Part shown: positions 10,192 to 18,871 of the stretch, in pieces
How positions within the stretch are numbered: the first letter of the stretch is position 1
How the letters are laid out: each line of letters begins with the position of its first letter
Origin: Lentimonas sp. CC4
Lineage (GTDB): Bacteria > Verrucomicrobiota > Verrucomicrobiia > Opitutales > Coraliomargaritaceae
Length of the DNA stretch: 64,000 nt
Assembly (NCBI RefSeq): GCF_902728235.1
Contig: NZ_CACVBO010000002.1
Span: 372,001-436,000 of the forward strand
Reading direction: 5' to 3'
Position numbers and translations under genes: made by a program
The notes under the pieces: model-generated
What the model was told of the DNA's origin: nothing
The model's database searches: none
What the model saw: the letters and a program-made list of their open reading frames with translations, nothing else

Positions 10192-10240
10192 CATATCCCA
10201 CTAAATTGGGATATGCACCATGCCCGAGGCGTGGTAATCT
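10192..10240 (+). promoter_or_regulatory. Palindrome promoter for PEP-CTERM gene 10298
   Basis: Perfect palindrome CATATCCCA-6 nt-TGGGATATG at 10192-10215. Its right arm runs into a -35-like ATATGC at 10211-10216, followed after exactly 18 bp by TAATCT at 10235-10240. This is the same geometry as the other palindrome promoters in this window, although the half-site differs (TATCCCA rather than a plain C-run). The predicted leader is about 50 nt. Confidence 0.6.
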
Positions 10241-10297
10241 TCCAACGTCTCCATTTAGTTTTCAAACTAAACAAACTGATCATCAACCGCACACACC

Positions 10298-10981
10298 ATG
10301 AATTCCTCAATCAGATCAAAATCTTCCGCGATGCTTATAGCATGCGTGGCTCTTTTTCAAACTTCGAATGCCACCGCTGATGTGCTAGTTGGCTATGACT
10401 TTGGAACAACCGGTTCTACGACCTTTGGCACGACCACGGTTGCATCGGGGGTTTCTGGTTCAGATGTCACGAATGGATCGCTTTCCACTTTTATAATCGA
10501 TGATTTCGGATATGCTTCTGACTCCGTTCTTCAGGCAGCTCCCACTAATTCGCTCACAAGCACCGCGGCGCTTGCAGTGGCGAATGATAGCTACTTCGAA
10601 TTCACCATTACTCCTGATGCATCACAGGCCGTGACTTTCACGAGTTTGACATTTAATGCTGCAAAGGGTGGCAGCTCAGGCACAGCCCGCGGTTATGTTG
10701 TTCGATCCAGTGTGGATAGCTTTGCAACTGACCTGGGAACTGCAGATCTCACGACAGTTCGCGATTGGACACCAGTCAGTATTAGCCTTTCCGGTGGATC
10801 GTTTGATAATCTAGTAGCAGCTACAACATTCAGGATTTATACTTACTCGAATTCAACCGCCCGTAGCGTCGAGTATGACGATTTTGCTTTGAACGGTAGC
10901 GTCATCCCAGAACCAGGCACCTATGCGCTACTCGCGGGTCTCACTGGTTTGGTCGCTGTGATGGTTCGCCGTCGTCGTTAG
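10298..10981 (+). CDS. PEP-CTERM surface protein
   Basis: The 227-residue secreted protein has an N-terminal signal (about 27 residues, LIACVALFQTSNATA). The C-terminus has the PEP-CTERM sorting tail: IPEPGTYALLAG, a hydrophobic stretch and MVRRRR. Exosortase enzymes recognise this tail and process the protein at the cell envelope. The body is low in Cys and rich in Ser/Thr/Gly and resembles a beta-sandwich (FEFTITPDASQAVTFTSLTFNA), a type common among PEP-CTERM proteins of Verrucomicrobia and Planctomycetes, with no catalytic motif visible. It has its own promoter and terminator, so it is monocistronic. The specific role is unknown; no exosortase gene is in the window. Confidence 0.85.
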   Translation: MNSSIRSKSSAMLIACVALFQTSNATADVLVGYDFGTTGSTTFGTTTVASGVSGSDVTNGSLSTFIIDDFGYASDSVLQAAPTNSLTSTAALAVANDSYFEFTITPDASQAVTFTSLTFNAAKGGSSGTARGYVVRSSVDSFATDLGTADLTTVRDWTPVSISLSGGSFDNLVAATTFRIYTYSNSTARSVEYDDFALNGSVIPEPGTYALLAGLTGLVAVMVRRRR

Positions 10982-11066
10982 ATCTTACGGGCGGGCGACT
11001 CTGTAAATGAATTTTCATTAGTGTTATAGGGTTGATGATCTACGTTAGGGGTAGGTCATCGTTAGG

Positions 11067-11102
11067 AGTCCGGCATGCTTTTAAAGTGTGCCGGACTTTT
11101 TC
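11067..11102 (+). terminator. Hairpin terminator after PEP-CTERM gene 10298
   Basis: Arms AGTCCGGCA and TGCCGGACT flank a short loop and are followed by a T-run. Together with the preceding GATCTACGTTAG..GGTAGGTCAT stretch it is a diverged copy of the sequence at about 10024-10089. The copy has compensating changes in the stem (CCGA/TCGG versus CCGG/CCGG), as expected for a conserved hairpin. Confidence 0.8.
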
Positions 11103-11328
11103 ATGTCCCACTGACGGAATCATCATTCTACACGAGAGCTCACGCATCAGAAACACTCCACGAAGAATACTAATGTTGAAAGAGCCCAAATGAGCCTTTA
11201 ACAACCAGATCGATGATCGCGAGTATGCACAGATCCAGAAGGAGTTGAGTGAACAACTAATGCATCTTGGGGGGGACGGCCTCCGCGCCGTCAGCCGATC
11301 CTCAGCACAGCACCGAAGCACCAGCACC

Positions 11329-11372
11329 CCCCATTAAAATGGGGTATACGGGACTAGATATTATGATATAAT
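11329..11372 (+). promoter_or_regulatory. Palindrome promoter for gene 11502
   Basis: Perfect palindrome CCCCATT-AA-AATGGGG at 11329-11344, running into GTATAC (11344-11349) as the -35-like element, with a perfect TATAAT at 11367-11372 after 17 bp. This is the best -10 match in the set and supports the reading of the whole class as promoters. The leader to the gene would be about 120 nt. Confidence 0.65.
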
Positions 11373-11501
11373 GAGGGACATGGCTCTGAAATGATCACAT
11401 TGCAGTTGGTCGATTGTTGAAGCGTCAAAGAACCTACACCCCAACCCCCATACTTATACTACCCCGAATAGTTTTATACTTAAGACAATTGTAATCAAGT
11501 C

Positions 11502-14500
11502 ATGAAGCATACCCTAATTCGAATTAGCGCTATCCTGACACTCCAATCGCTTTACGCAGTCAATCTAGACTGGGACAATGAAGCGGTGATGAATGTGGGT
11601 TGGCACACTGCAAGCAACTGGTCGGGTGATCGTTTGCCTGGGAGTATTGCAAGTCATCATGTGTTTTTAGATGGCGCAGTGGACACGCCGTATGTGGTCC
11701 AAGATCACGATCCCGTGAATGTATTCAACCTTTCGATTATCAACGACGCCACGCTCACGATCCAAGCTGATCTGTTGAACGTCGGATCTTTTGATCTGGG
11801 GTCGGATGCGAATGGTAATAGAGGCATCGTTGATCACTCCGCTGGAGTTGTTTCCTCCGTGTTGTTGTCAGTGGGCAGTAGTGCGGCTGCGACATCGAAT
11901 TCCAGCTACACACTCAGTGATGATGCTCAACTGAGTGCGACTGACTTATCTGTCAATCGGGGGATATTTAGCGTCTCGGGGGATGAAGCCACTGTTACTA
12001 TCGGAGATAGTTTGACTGTGAGTGGGATGTTGTCGATGGAACTCGGGCAACTGGGCATGAACTCGATTCATGTCGACGGAGCTTTGATCATTGATCCATC
12101 AACAGCCATGCTGCGTGTGGATCTTTCATCCTATATTGGCGGTTCTCGCACCATCGAACTCATTCGGTTTGGTTCTATGAGTGGTTCGTTTGATCCTGAT
12201 AATGTTTCGTTTGAGGGACTTCGTCGGGGGGAGTCTGCGTCGATTAGCTATGACGCTGATAGCATCAATTTGATTCTGACTTCGGCACCACATTCAGCTT
12301 CAAATTTCTGGTTTGTTCAAAAATCATGGGATGGCGTCTCTGCTGGAACCGCAAATAACCTATTTCTCAATAACGGTCGATCCCTACTTGATTTAGATGT
12401 TCAGGGCTTGAGTTACACCCAGTCCTCCGACGGCGACGATCTGCTCTATACGATCACATGGACGGGCAACGACTATGATGGTGATTTGATCAATGATGTG
12501 CTCTCGTTTGATATTCGGGTCGAGGGCTTTACCGGATCGACTTATACCTATAGCTCGACTGCAGGCGCGTCTTCGATGAGCCAGTTAGGCAGTTCGGCAG
12601 GAGTGACGACACTGCAGGCTGAAGAAGGAGATCTTGAAATAATCTGGGGCGTCGGCGGCGACAATGATGCGGATGCCGGAGAGAGCCTGCGTTTTAGTGT
12701 CGAGAATCTTAGCGTGTCATCCGCGGGTTACCTGGTCGAGTTCGACGGCTTTTCAGAGATCACTTTGGCGGAGTCGAATGGGGGCAATACTCATCGATTG
12801 ATTATAGGAGAGGGAACAGGGTTGGATTCAGTAGACTTTGATGCGGATTCGCAGGGCGTTGCGCTCGACTATACTGATACTGCAGTGGTGACGGGTGCGG
12901 GTAGTTTCTATTCAGACGAACGAGAATGGGCGGTTTCCGCTATTTCCTACAAACTAAGGGTCTATCATCCAGATGATGTGGATGCGGTCGGGGCAGACTT
13001 AACTGATTATTCAAGTGTGGTCACAGGCCCGATCTTTGGCGATGCGTATCCAGAGCAGGCTGACTCGACTCACTTTCCTGCCTTTTCGTGGGACACCGTT
13101 CCGCGTTGGTTAATTGTCCGTAAAAACACAGCATACACCGATGCCGAAGTCCTTTCAATGGCAACCAACTATGACCTGATTGTTTGGGAGAAAGCGAATT
13201 CAGCAGGGTTTTCGAATACCAACGAAGGCACGCGCGATGTCGCCGCACGGATTCGGGCGATTAATCCTGAAGTGAAGAATATTTATTACTTCAACTCATA
13301 TATTCATTATGGAGCCGGTGAATCGGATGCAGAGTATGATGAGAATATATGGGAATGGAGTAATCGTATCGTCGATGGAGACGGAGCGGAGTCCGTCTTT
13401 TTGTTTAAAGATCTTTATTACACGCATAATTATGCCATTCCTGAATTGAGGGATTGGTGGGTCAAATCGGTGCTAAGTATGACTGCGAATACGATGATTG
13501 ATGGTGTCTTAGTCGATAAGGTGACGGAGAAGAATCGATCTGCTTACGATGCCGGCGGACAGCCTGTCTCCGATTATATGACAATGTTGGATGCATTGAG
13601 TCAGGGGCTACAGGCGCAGGGCAAACTGTTCATCGGCAATACCTTGAGGAACGAACGGAACTATGCCGGTCGTGCGCATATGGAACTGCAGGACGGGAGC
13701 TATCTCGAGCGTTGGGAATTGGCGAACCGTGACAGCGTGCCAACACAAACCGAGGCAGAAGCTCGCGTGACGAGTATACAGTTAATGCGCGAAGCACTCT
13801 CGAAAGGGAAAATGGTTTTTATGATCAGTGAAGGACCGGATACTTCGGAGGCAGAACTCGCGGCTGCCTTGGATTATCGGCTCGCGATTTTCCTGATCAT
13901 TGCAGAAACCAATGCTTACTTTAATTTTAGAGGATCAGTAGATGCCACCAAAGATGATTGGGTATGGGATACCAGTTGGTTGCCAGAGTTTAGTCACCCT
14001 CTAGGGCCTCCATTAGGTCCGCCAGTTAAGGATGGCACCATCTATACGCGCTCTTTCGAGCACGTGGATGTGTGGGTAAATGTCGAAACCGAGCAGGCGC
14101 AATTGATTTGGAAGTATAGCGCAGATGAGGAGATCCTCGGGCAGGATAACTTTGACGGTTCAGAGCGCTATCTAAGCCGCACATTTTCAAGCACGGAGAA
14201 CAGTGCGACTGCCACATGGGATATCGTCAATCGAGCCACGGTCGCGAATCCAGACATTTTAGACACGTCACTGTATCTACAGAATGGTGACGCGGGTGAT
14301 TCCATTGATGAGATCGGCTATCTCGAGTCCAGTAAGACAGATAACTTTCTGGGCATTGAACGAAGTGCAGGGAAGACGCTCACCTATACATTCGATATCA
14401 GTGGATATGGAGATCTGCATATGACGATGGATTGGGTTGCCTCAGATAACTATCTTTCAACGCTGTTGGTCACCGCTTCAATTGATGGTAGCGCTGCGCA

Positions 14501-15155
14501 GGATATCTTTTCAGTCGCCAAGAATACAACCAACCCCAGTTATACAATGGAAGACGGTCGGACAGTCTCGAAAAATAATGGCGCTCAGGGCTACGTGAAT
14601 GGCGTAGCAGATGCATTGATTCTGGATGGATTCTCTACGTTCAACTCTACGATTGAAGGCACAGGATCTCTGTTGACGATCGTGATTCAGCAGACTGGAA
14701 GTTACTCGGGTGAGCTCGGGATGGACGATCTAGTGCTCTATGGAACATCTCAAACTGCATATGCACCATGGATCGCTGGCTATGGCCTGAGCGAATCCGA
14801 TGCGCTTGAAACGGCGAACCCCGATGGTGATGCGCACAGTAACCTGGAAGAATATGCGTTTGGCGGGGATCCTTTAAGCGCTGCAGACGGCGGGCATCCC
14901 ATGAGTCATTCGATGCTGATAGAGGGGGGGATTTCGTATTTTGAATTTGTATATCCACGACGCACTACGCCTGGAAGTAATCTGCTCTATTTATTGGAAA
15001 TTACCACAGACCTGACTGCAGATGATTGGCAGGATGCTGGGGCTGTTGAACTCTCTCCTCAAAGTCTCGATGGTGATTTTGAAGCGATTACAAATCGAAT
15101 CGATATCAGCGGGGAGAGTGCTCAGTTTATACGTGTCAGGGTTGAAACCAAGTAG
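11502..15155 (+). CDS. Large secreted putative glycoside hydrolase (GHL15-like barrel)
   Basis: The 1217-residue protein has a short N-terminal signal (MKHTLIRISAILTLQSLYA). Residues ~20-260 look like the repeat-rich beta region found in PEP-CTERM/autotransporter-like proteins (HTASNWSGDRLPG). Residues ~530-870 form a likely TIM barrel: PRWLIVRKN, YDLIVWEKAN, NIYYFNSYIHYG, MIDGVLVDKV, LFIGNTLRNERNY and MELQDGSYLERWE. This pattern recalls the hypothetical glycosyl hydrolase family 15 group. A beta-sandwich-like part follows (~880-1090), then a calcium-loop-like NPDGDAHSNLEEYAFGGDP near 1105-1125 and a final beta domain. Asp in DGVLVDK and Glu in MELQDG are plausible catalytic residues, by analogy only. 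No PEP-CTERM tail is present. The substrate is unknown. Confidence 0.65.
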   Translation: MKHTLIRISAILTLQSLYAVNLDWDNEAVMNVGWHTASNWSGDRLPGSIASHHVFLDGAVDTPYVVQDHDPVNVFNLSIINDATLTIQADLLNVGSFDLGSDANGNRGIVDHSAGVVSSVLLSVGSSAAATSNSSYTLSDDAQLSATDLSVNRGIFSVSGDEATVTIGDSLTVSGMLSMELGQLGMNSIHVDGALIIDPSTAMLRVDLSSYIGGSRTIELIRFGSMSGSFDPDNVSFEGLRRGESASISYDADSINLILTSAPHSASNFWFVQKSWDGVSAGTANNLFLNNGRSLLDLDVQGLSYTQSSDGDDLLYTITWTGNDYDGDLINDVLSFDIRVEGFTGSTYTYSSTAGASSMSQLGSSAGVTTLQAEEGDLEIIWGVGGDNDADAGESLRFSVENLSVSSAGYLVEFDGFSEITLAESNGGNTHRLIIGEGTGLDSVDFDADSQGVALDYTDTAVVTGAGSFYSDEREWAVSAISYKLRVYHPDDVDAVGADLTDYSSVVTGPIFGDAYPEQADSTHFPAFSWDTVPRWLIVRKNTAYTDAEVLSMATNYDLIVWEKANSAGFSNTNEGTRDVAARIRAINPEVKNIYYFNSYIHYGAGESDAEYDENIWEWSNRIVDGDGAESVFLFKDLYYTHNYAIPELRDWWVKSVLSMTANTMIDGVLVDKVTEKNRSAYDAGGQPVSDYMTMLDALSQGLQAQGKLFIGNTLRNERNYAGRAHMELQDGSYLERWELANRDSVPTQTEAEARVTSIQLMREALSKGKMVFMISEGPDTSEAELAAALDYRLAIFLIIAETNAYFNFRGSVDATKDDWVWDTSWLPEFSHPLGPPLGPPVKDGTIYTRSFEHVDVWVNVETEQAQLIWKYSADEEILGQDNFDGSERYLSRTFSSTENSATATWDIVNRATVANPDILDTSLYLQNGDAGDSIDEIGYLESSKTDNFLGIERSAGKTLTYTFDISGYGDLHMTMDWVASDNYLSTLLVTASIDGSAAQDIFSVAKNTTNPSYTMEDGRTVSKNNGAQGYVNGVADALILDGFSTFNSTIEGTGSLLTIVIQQTGSYSGELGMDDLVLYGTSQTAYAPWIAGYGLSESDALETANPDGDAHSNLEEYAFGGDPLSAADGGHPMSHSMLIEGGISYFEFVYPRRTTPGSNLLYLLEITTDLTADDWQDAGAVELSPQSLDGDFEAITNRIDISGESAQFIRVRVETK

Positions 15156-15760
15156 TATCTCCTATAGTCCTTTAGCTCCGCTGAATACCGCGGCACTATG
15201 ATAAACAAAAAGACGATGAGACTGCAGTCTTCTCTGCAGTCAAACGAAAAACCAGAGGATTTAGAAACCCAGATAACTTAATCACCATGCTATACTTCAT
15301 CGCAGGGAAAATTGATATTTCAAAGAATCAACAAGCTACTCACTGAAAATCTCGAAGAACCAGCCTATTGATCATCGTGGGGTGGAGAATACAATATCTC
15401 ACGAGCCTAGCGCGGGCGCAGAGCCTCTCTTCTGAGCCCTGTGGAAACTACTCGACCGCCAGGGATGGGAGGGCATCTGGGTTCTTCAGCAGCGCTCAAA
15501 GCCAACAAATAATCCACCTTCGATAAACCAGATAGTTAAGATGCGTGGAAAACTCGGAGGGCACCTTGGGCGTAAGCACGATGGCTTGCCCAGGGAACTG
15601 CCTATCGGCAGAGGATTGAGTAAACTGTATCAGTTCATCGACAACTCAGAACTCATGCGCTCTCTGCAGTCATACTGGCGTATAGGGGTATATTATTTAA
15701 ATAAACAAGAATGACGTTACTAGTAACGTTAATAACAAAGTGCAGGATCTATGGAAGGGG
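15156..15760 (+). other. Intergenic stretch without a recognisable gene
   Basis: About 600 bases between the 1217-residue protein and the next promoter. No credible reading frame was seen. A 16-bp perfect palindrome ACGTTA-CTAG-TAACGT lies at 15714-15729, just upstream of the palindrome promoter at 15761, and could be an extra operator. The rest holds no structure that can be named; it may be decayed coding sequence. Confidence 0.5.
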
Positions 15761-15807
15761 CCCCCTCGAAAGAGGGGGTAGGCAGATGGTTCATATGTTG
15801 GTAAACT
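15761..15807 (+). promoter_or_regulatory. Palindrome promoter for sulfatase 15924
   Basis: Palindrome CCCCCTC-GAAA-GAGGGGG at 15761-15778, GTAGGC as the -35-like element at 15778-15783, an 18-bp spacer and TAAACT at 15802-15807. The leader to the start codon is about 110 nt. It places this sulfatase under the same C/G-run operator type as the PEP-CTERM genes. Confidence 0.62.
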
Positions 15808-15923
15808 ATGCGATTGTTTTCATTCACTCGACCTAACTTAAATAAGTGATGGATGGGTCGAGTAATTGTTGATAGACTGACTGACCGCCTCAAAAACGAA
15901 ACAACTGAGAGGAATTATAAATT

Positions 15924-17495
15924 ATGAATTATTTTAACAGAATGATTATTGTGGCGGGTGCTTTGATCCCGTCACTGATGATGGCGGAAAAGCCACCTGT
16001 GGTGAGCTCGCCGAATCCCAATATCGTTTTCATCTTTGCCGATGATATGGGTTATGGAGAAGTGCAATCCCTCAATCCAGAGCGAGGATTGATTCCTACG
16101 CCACACTTGGATGAACTTGTGAGTGAGGGGATGGTGTTTACGGATGCGCATACCTCATCCTCGGTCTGCACGCCATCGCGATACTCTCTGATGACTGGGC
16201 GATACAATTGGCGGACGACGCGGCAGGCTGGCGTATTAAACGGCTACAGCGAGGCGCTCATTGACGAGGATACGCTCACCGTGGGCGAACTGCTTCAAGA
16301 GAATGGCTACGACACCGCAATGATTGGCAAGTGGCACCTAGGGATGACGTTGCCGGTTACTTCAGGTGCGTTGCCGACACAGCGTAAGCCGAAGCAAACC
16401 AATCTCGATTGGGAGGGTGAAATCCAACACGGCCCGGCCGATCGTGGCTTTGACTACTTCTTTGGCATCTCGGGTTCGCTGGATATGGCTCCCTACATTT
16501 ACCTAGAGAACCGTAGATTCGTTGGCGCGGCAGACAATACTGCCCCGCAAGCAGATGCTCCGGGCTTCGTGCGAGATCAGGTCCTACCGGAGTTAGCGAA
16601 GCGCTCCGCTGATTACATCAAGGCGCACAAGGGCGATAAGCCGTTCTTTCTGTATGTGCCGCTGACGTCGCCTCATTCGCCTGTTCTGCCGACCAAAGAA
16701 TGGCTCGGTAAGAGTGGGCTCAATCGACACGCTGACTTTCAAATGCAAACCGACGATGAGATCGGTAAAATTATCCAGGCCGTGGATGACGCTGGGCTCA
16801 CGGAGAATACCCTGATCATCGTCACTGCGGACAATGGCACATCGACTCAATCTGCGAGAATACCGGATCTTGAAAGCATGGGGCATTACTCAAGTGCGAA
16901 CCTTCGTGGATCGAAGGCGGATATCTTGGAAGGGGGGCACCGGGTGCCCTTTATCGTGCGCTGGCCGAAAGTTGTTGAAGCGGGTTCCACTTCGGATGCA
17001 ACGATTTGCCTGACCGACTTCATTGCCACTTGTGCGGACATCGCAGGTGCGGACCTCGCAGACGATGAGGGGGTCGATAGTGTCAGCTTCTTACCTGCAC
17101 TCAAATCTGAACCTATTACAACCGATCGTCAGGGGATTGTGCACCACGCGATTTCTGGCCAGTTCGCCATTCGCTCAGGCGACTGGAAGCTGATTCTTGC
17201 ACCCGGCTCGGCAGGGTGGACCTATCCAGCCGGTAAGACTGCGATCGACCTAGGACTACCCTTGATTCAGCTCTACAACCTCAAACAAGACATCGGAGAG
17301 ACCAAGAACCTACAGGCAGAATACCCTGAAAAGGTCGGCGAACTCCTTGAGCTACTGGAAAATTATGTCGCAGAGGGACGTAGCACGGCCGGACCCAAGC
17401 AAATGAACGATGCTGAAATCGATCTCTGGAAAAAGCACATGCACAAGAAACCTGGTTGGGAGCCTAAGAGTAAGAAGCGGCAGAGGCTTAATTGA
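15924..17495 (+). CDS. Secreted S1-family sulfatase
   Basis: The 523-residue enzyme has a signal peptide ending SLMMA. Motifs in order are IFADDMGYGE (metal site), CTPSR with Cys82 as formylglycine precursor, GKWHLGM, FFLYVPLTSPHSPV and [14 protein letters not shown]. It is close to the sulfatases at 2037 and 53469, sharing the PPVVS..PN opening with the latter and the GGWTYP insertion with the former. GAGAGGAAT upstream serves as ribosome binding site. It has its own palindrome promoter and is followed at once by the remnant of a PEP-CTERM gene, so it may have been inserted into that gene's locus. The basic C-terminus (KSKKRQRLN) is unusual among the sulfatases here. Confidence 0.93.
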   Translation: MNYFNRMIIVAGALIPSLMMAEKPPVVSSPNPNIVFIFADDMGYGEVQSLNPERGLIPTPHLDELVSEGMVFTDAHTSSSVCTPSRYSLMTGRYNWRTTRQAGVLNGYSEALIDEDTLTVGELLQENGYDTAMIGKWHLGMTLPVTSGALPTQRKPKQTNLDWEGEIQHGPADRGFDYFFGISGSLDMAPYIYLENRRFVGAADNTAPQADAPGFVRDQVLPELAKRSADYIKAHKGDKPFFLYVPLTSPHSPVLPTKEWLGKSGLNRHADFQMQTDDEIGKIIQAVDDAGLTENTLIIVTADNGTSTQSARIPDLESMGHYSSANLRGSKADILEGGHRVPFIVRWPKVVEAGSTSDATICLTDFIATCADIAGADLADDEGVDSVSFLPALKSEPITTDRQGIVHHAISGQFAIRSGDWKLILAPGSAGWTYPAGKTAIDLGLPLIQLYNLKQDIGETKNLQAEYPEKVGELLELLENYVAEGRSTAGPKQMNDAEIDLWKKHMHKKPGWEPKSKKRQRLN

Positions 17496-17498
17496 TGA

Positions 17499-17783
17499 GC
17501 CTTAACCCAATTTTTCAAATCAGGGAACGGAGCCTACAGCGTGAACGATGGAACGACCACTCTGGACTCTGGAGCCAACAACACCGCTGTGAGCTCAGCA
17601 ATCCCTCTTGAGTTTGACGACGACTCACCACTCAATTGGTCGGGTAACGGTAACAATGGCCCGCGCGCCCTTGTCATGGAATACACGCTGACTGTATCAA
17701 CGGTCCCAGAGCCGTCCAGCTATGCATTGCTTGCGGGCCTTTTGGGTCTGAGCTGCGTGATGGTTCGCCGTCGCCGCGCCTAG
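17499..17783 (+). pseudogene. 3' remnant of a PEP-CTERM gene
   Basis: The frame is open from the base after a TGA at 17496 and ends at 17783. It encodes a beta-sandwich-like tail (AIPLEFDDDSPLNWSGNGNN, LVMEYTLTVSTV) and a complete PEP-CTERM sorting signal (VPEPSSYALLAGLLG.. then VRRRR). There is no signal peptide, no ribosome binding site and no plausible start except an in-frame GTG at 17541. It is therefore the distal third of a PEP-CTERM gene whose front has been lost, directly behind the sulfatase stop at 17495. Translation by readthrough is not possible because a stop intervenes. Confidence 0.75.
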
Positions 17784-17806
17784 TCGCTGAATATTTTCAA
17801 CTTTGA

Positions 17807-17844
17807 AAACGCTTCCAGCCTTGAATGGTCGGGAGCGTTTTTTT
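17807..17844 (+). terminator. Hairpin terminator
   Basis: Imperfect hairpin with AAACGCTTCCAGCC and GGTCGGGAGCGTTT arms and a six-base loop, followed by a run of T. It ends the sulfatase/PEP-CTERM-remnant unit and probably belonged to the original PEP-CTERM gene. Confidence 0.75.
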
Positions 17845-18201
17845 GTATCAGTCCGCGCTTCACGCCTGAGGAATGCCGAGCGGGGGCCACCGCGGCAGAA
17901 GGCTCTGCGTGAGGTTCTCCACGGAGGATTCTTTACAACCGCTCCCTTCTTCGCTCGTTGAGCAGGGGAGTTTGAGAAAGGTTACATTAGAATCCACTCA
18001 GGCTGCTTCCTGTGGTCAATGGCACGTTGATCCTTCCCAATCCTCGCCCGTAGGGGCCTCTAGCGCAAGCGGTTGTCAAATATTACGTATCCTCAGTCGA
18101 AGCAGCTTAGTGCGACGCCCGCTCAATCAGTGGTTCTATGCACCCACTGCCTAATCAATGATGATGAACCTTTTTGCGGCGATCAATTCTGCTTCATTCA
18201 T
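17845..18201. other. Gene-free stretch between convergent units
   Basis: About 350 bases between the terminator at 17807 and the end of the minus-strand response regulator. A 93-codon plus-strand frame exists here but has no signal, ribosome binding site or recognisable composition, and I do not consider it a gene. Nothing else is seen. Confidence 0.5.
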
Positions 18202-18864
18202 TTAGTTATCGGATAGGAGTCCGGATCTGAATGCTTTGTGCACCGCCGCTGGCGCATTCTTAACGCCGAGCTTTGTGTAAATATTCTTTACGTATTCGGC
18301 GACGGTGTGTGGCGAGATCTCGAGCTTCTCCGCGATCTCTTTTTTGACTAAGCCGACACTCAGTAGTTCTAATATATTTGTCTCACGCGGAGTCAGTTGG
18401 ATGCTCAGTTGCACTTTAGGCTTTGCTGGTTGCAGTGCTTGTATCAAATATTTGGCGACACTCGCATCTAAGGGGTTGCCACCTTTCGCTACCGTTTGAA
18501 TGCCTTCGGTGATTTCTTCGATGGAGGATGATTTGAGCAGGTAGCCTGCGGCGCCGGATTGAATCGATTTAACCACATCCGCTTCCATGTCGGACTGCGT
18601 GAGCATAATGATCTTCACGTTCGGAGTGCTTTGTAGAATCTGAGAGATGGCATCGACGCCACTCATGCCGGGCAGCCGAATATCAAGCAAAATGAGGTCT
18701 ACTTCTATAGGTGTCGATGCATCACTCAATGCGTGTAGTGCGACTTCGACTGCACCAAACTGGGCAACCAACTCGATATTCGTTTCTTCCGAGAGCGCCA
18801 GTTCGATGACTTCTCTGTATTGTGGATTGTCTTCCACCAGCATGATTCGGATCGATGTATTCAT
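18202..18864 (-). CDS. NarL/FixJ-type response regulator (first pair)
   Basis: The 220-residue regulator has a receiver domain (residues ~5-120) with acidic pocket Glu11/Asp12, phospho-acceptor Asp61 in LILLDIRLPGMSG, a Thr in IIMLTQSD and Lys in GYLLKSSS. A LuxR-type helix-turn-helix follows at ~150-215 (LTPRETNILELLSVG, KKEIAEKLEISPHTVAEYV). It starts 7 bases after the stop of the sensor kinase, so the two are co-transcribed and form one phosphorelay. A LuxR-type output binds palindromic DNA as a dimer, which makes this a candidate reader of one of the palindrome promoters in the window; that link is inference. Confidence 0.92.
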   Translation of the reverse strand: MNTSIRIMLVEDNPQYREVIELALSEETNIELVAQFGAVEVALHALSDASTPIEVDLILLDIRLPGMSGVDAISQILQSTPNVKIIMLTQSDMEADVVKSIQSGAAGYLLKSSSIEEITEGIQTVAKGGNPLDASVAKYLIQALQPAKPKVQLSIQLTPRETNILELLSVGLVKKEIAEKLEISPHTVAEYVKNIYTKLGVKNAPAAVHKAFRSGLLSDN

Positions 18865-18871
18865 AGTCTTA

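Noticed and set aside
10186-10380. 64-codon frame overlapping the start of the PEP-CTERM gene
   Set aside because: It covers the palindrome promoter and runs in another frame across the true gene with its signal peptide.
17873-18154. 93-codon plus-strand frame between convergent units
   Set aside because: No start signal and no recognisable protein character; lies in intergenic DNA.
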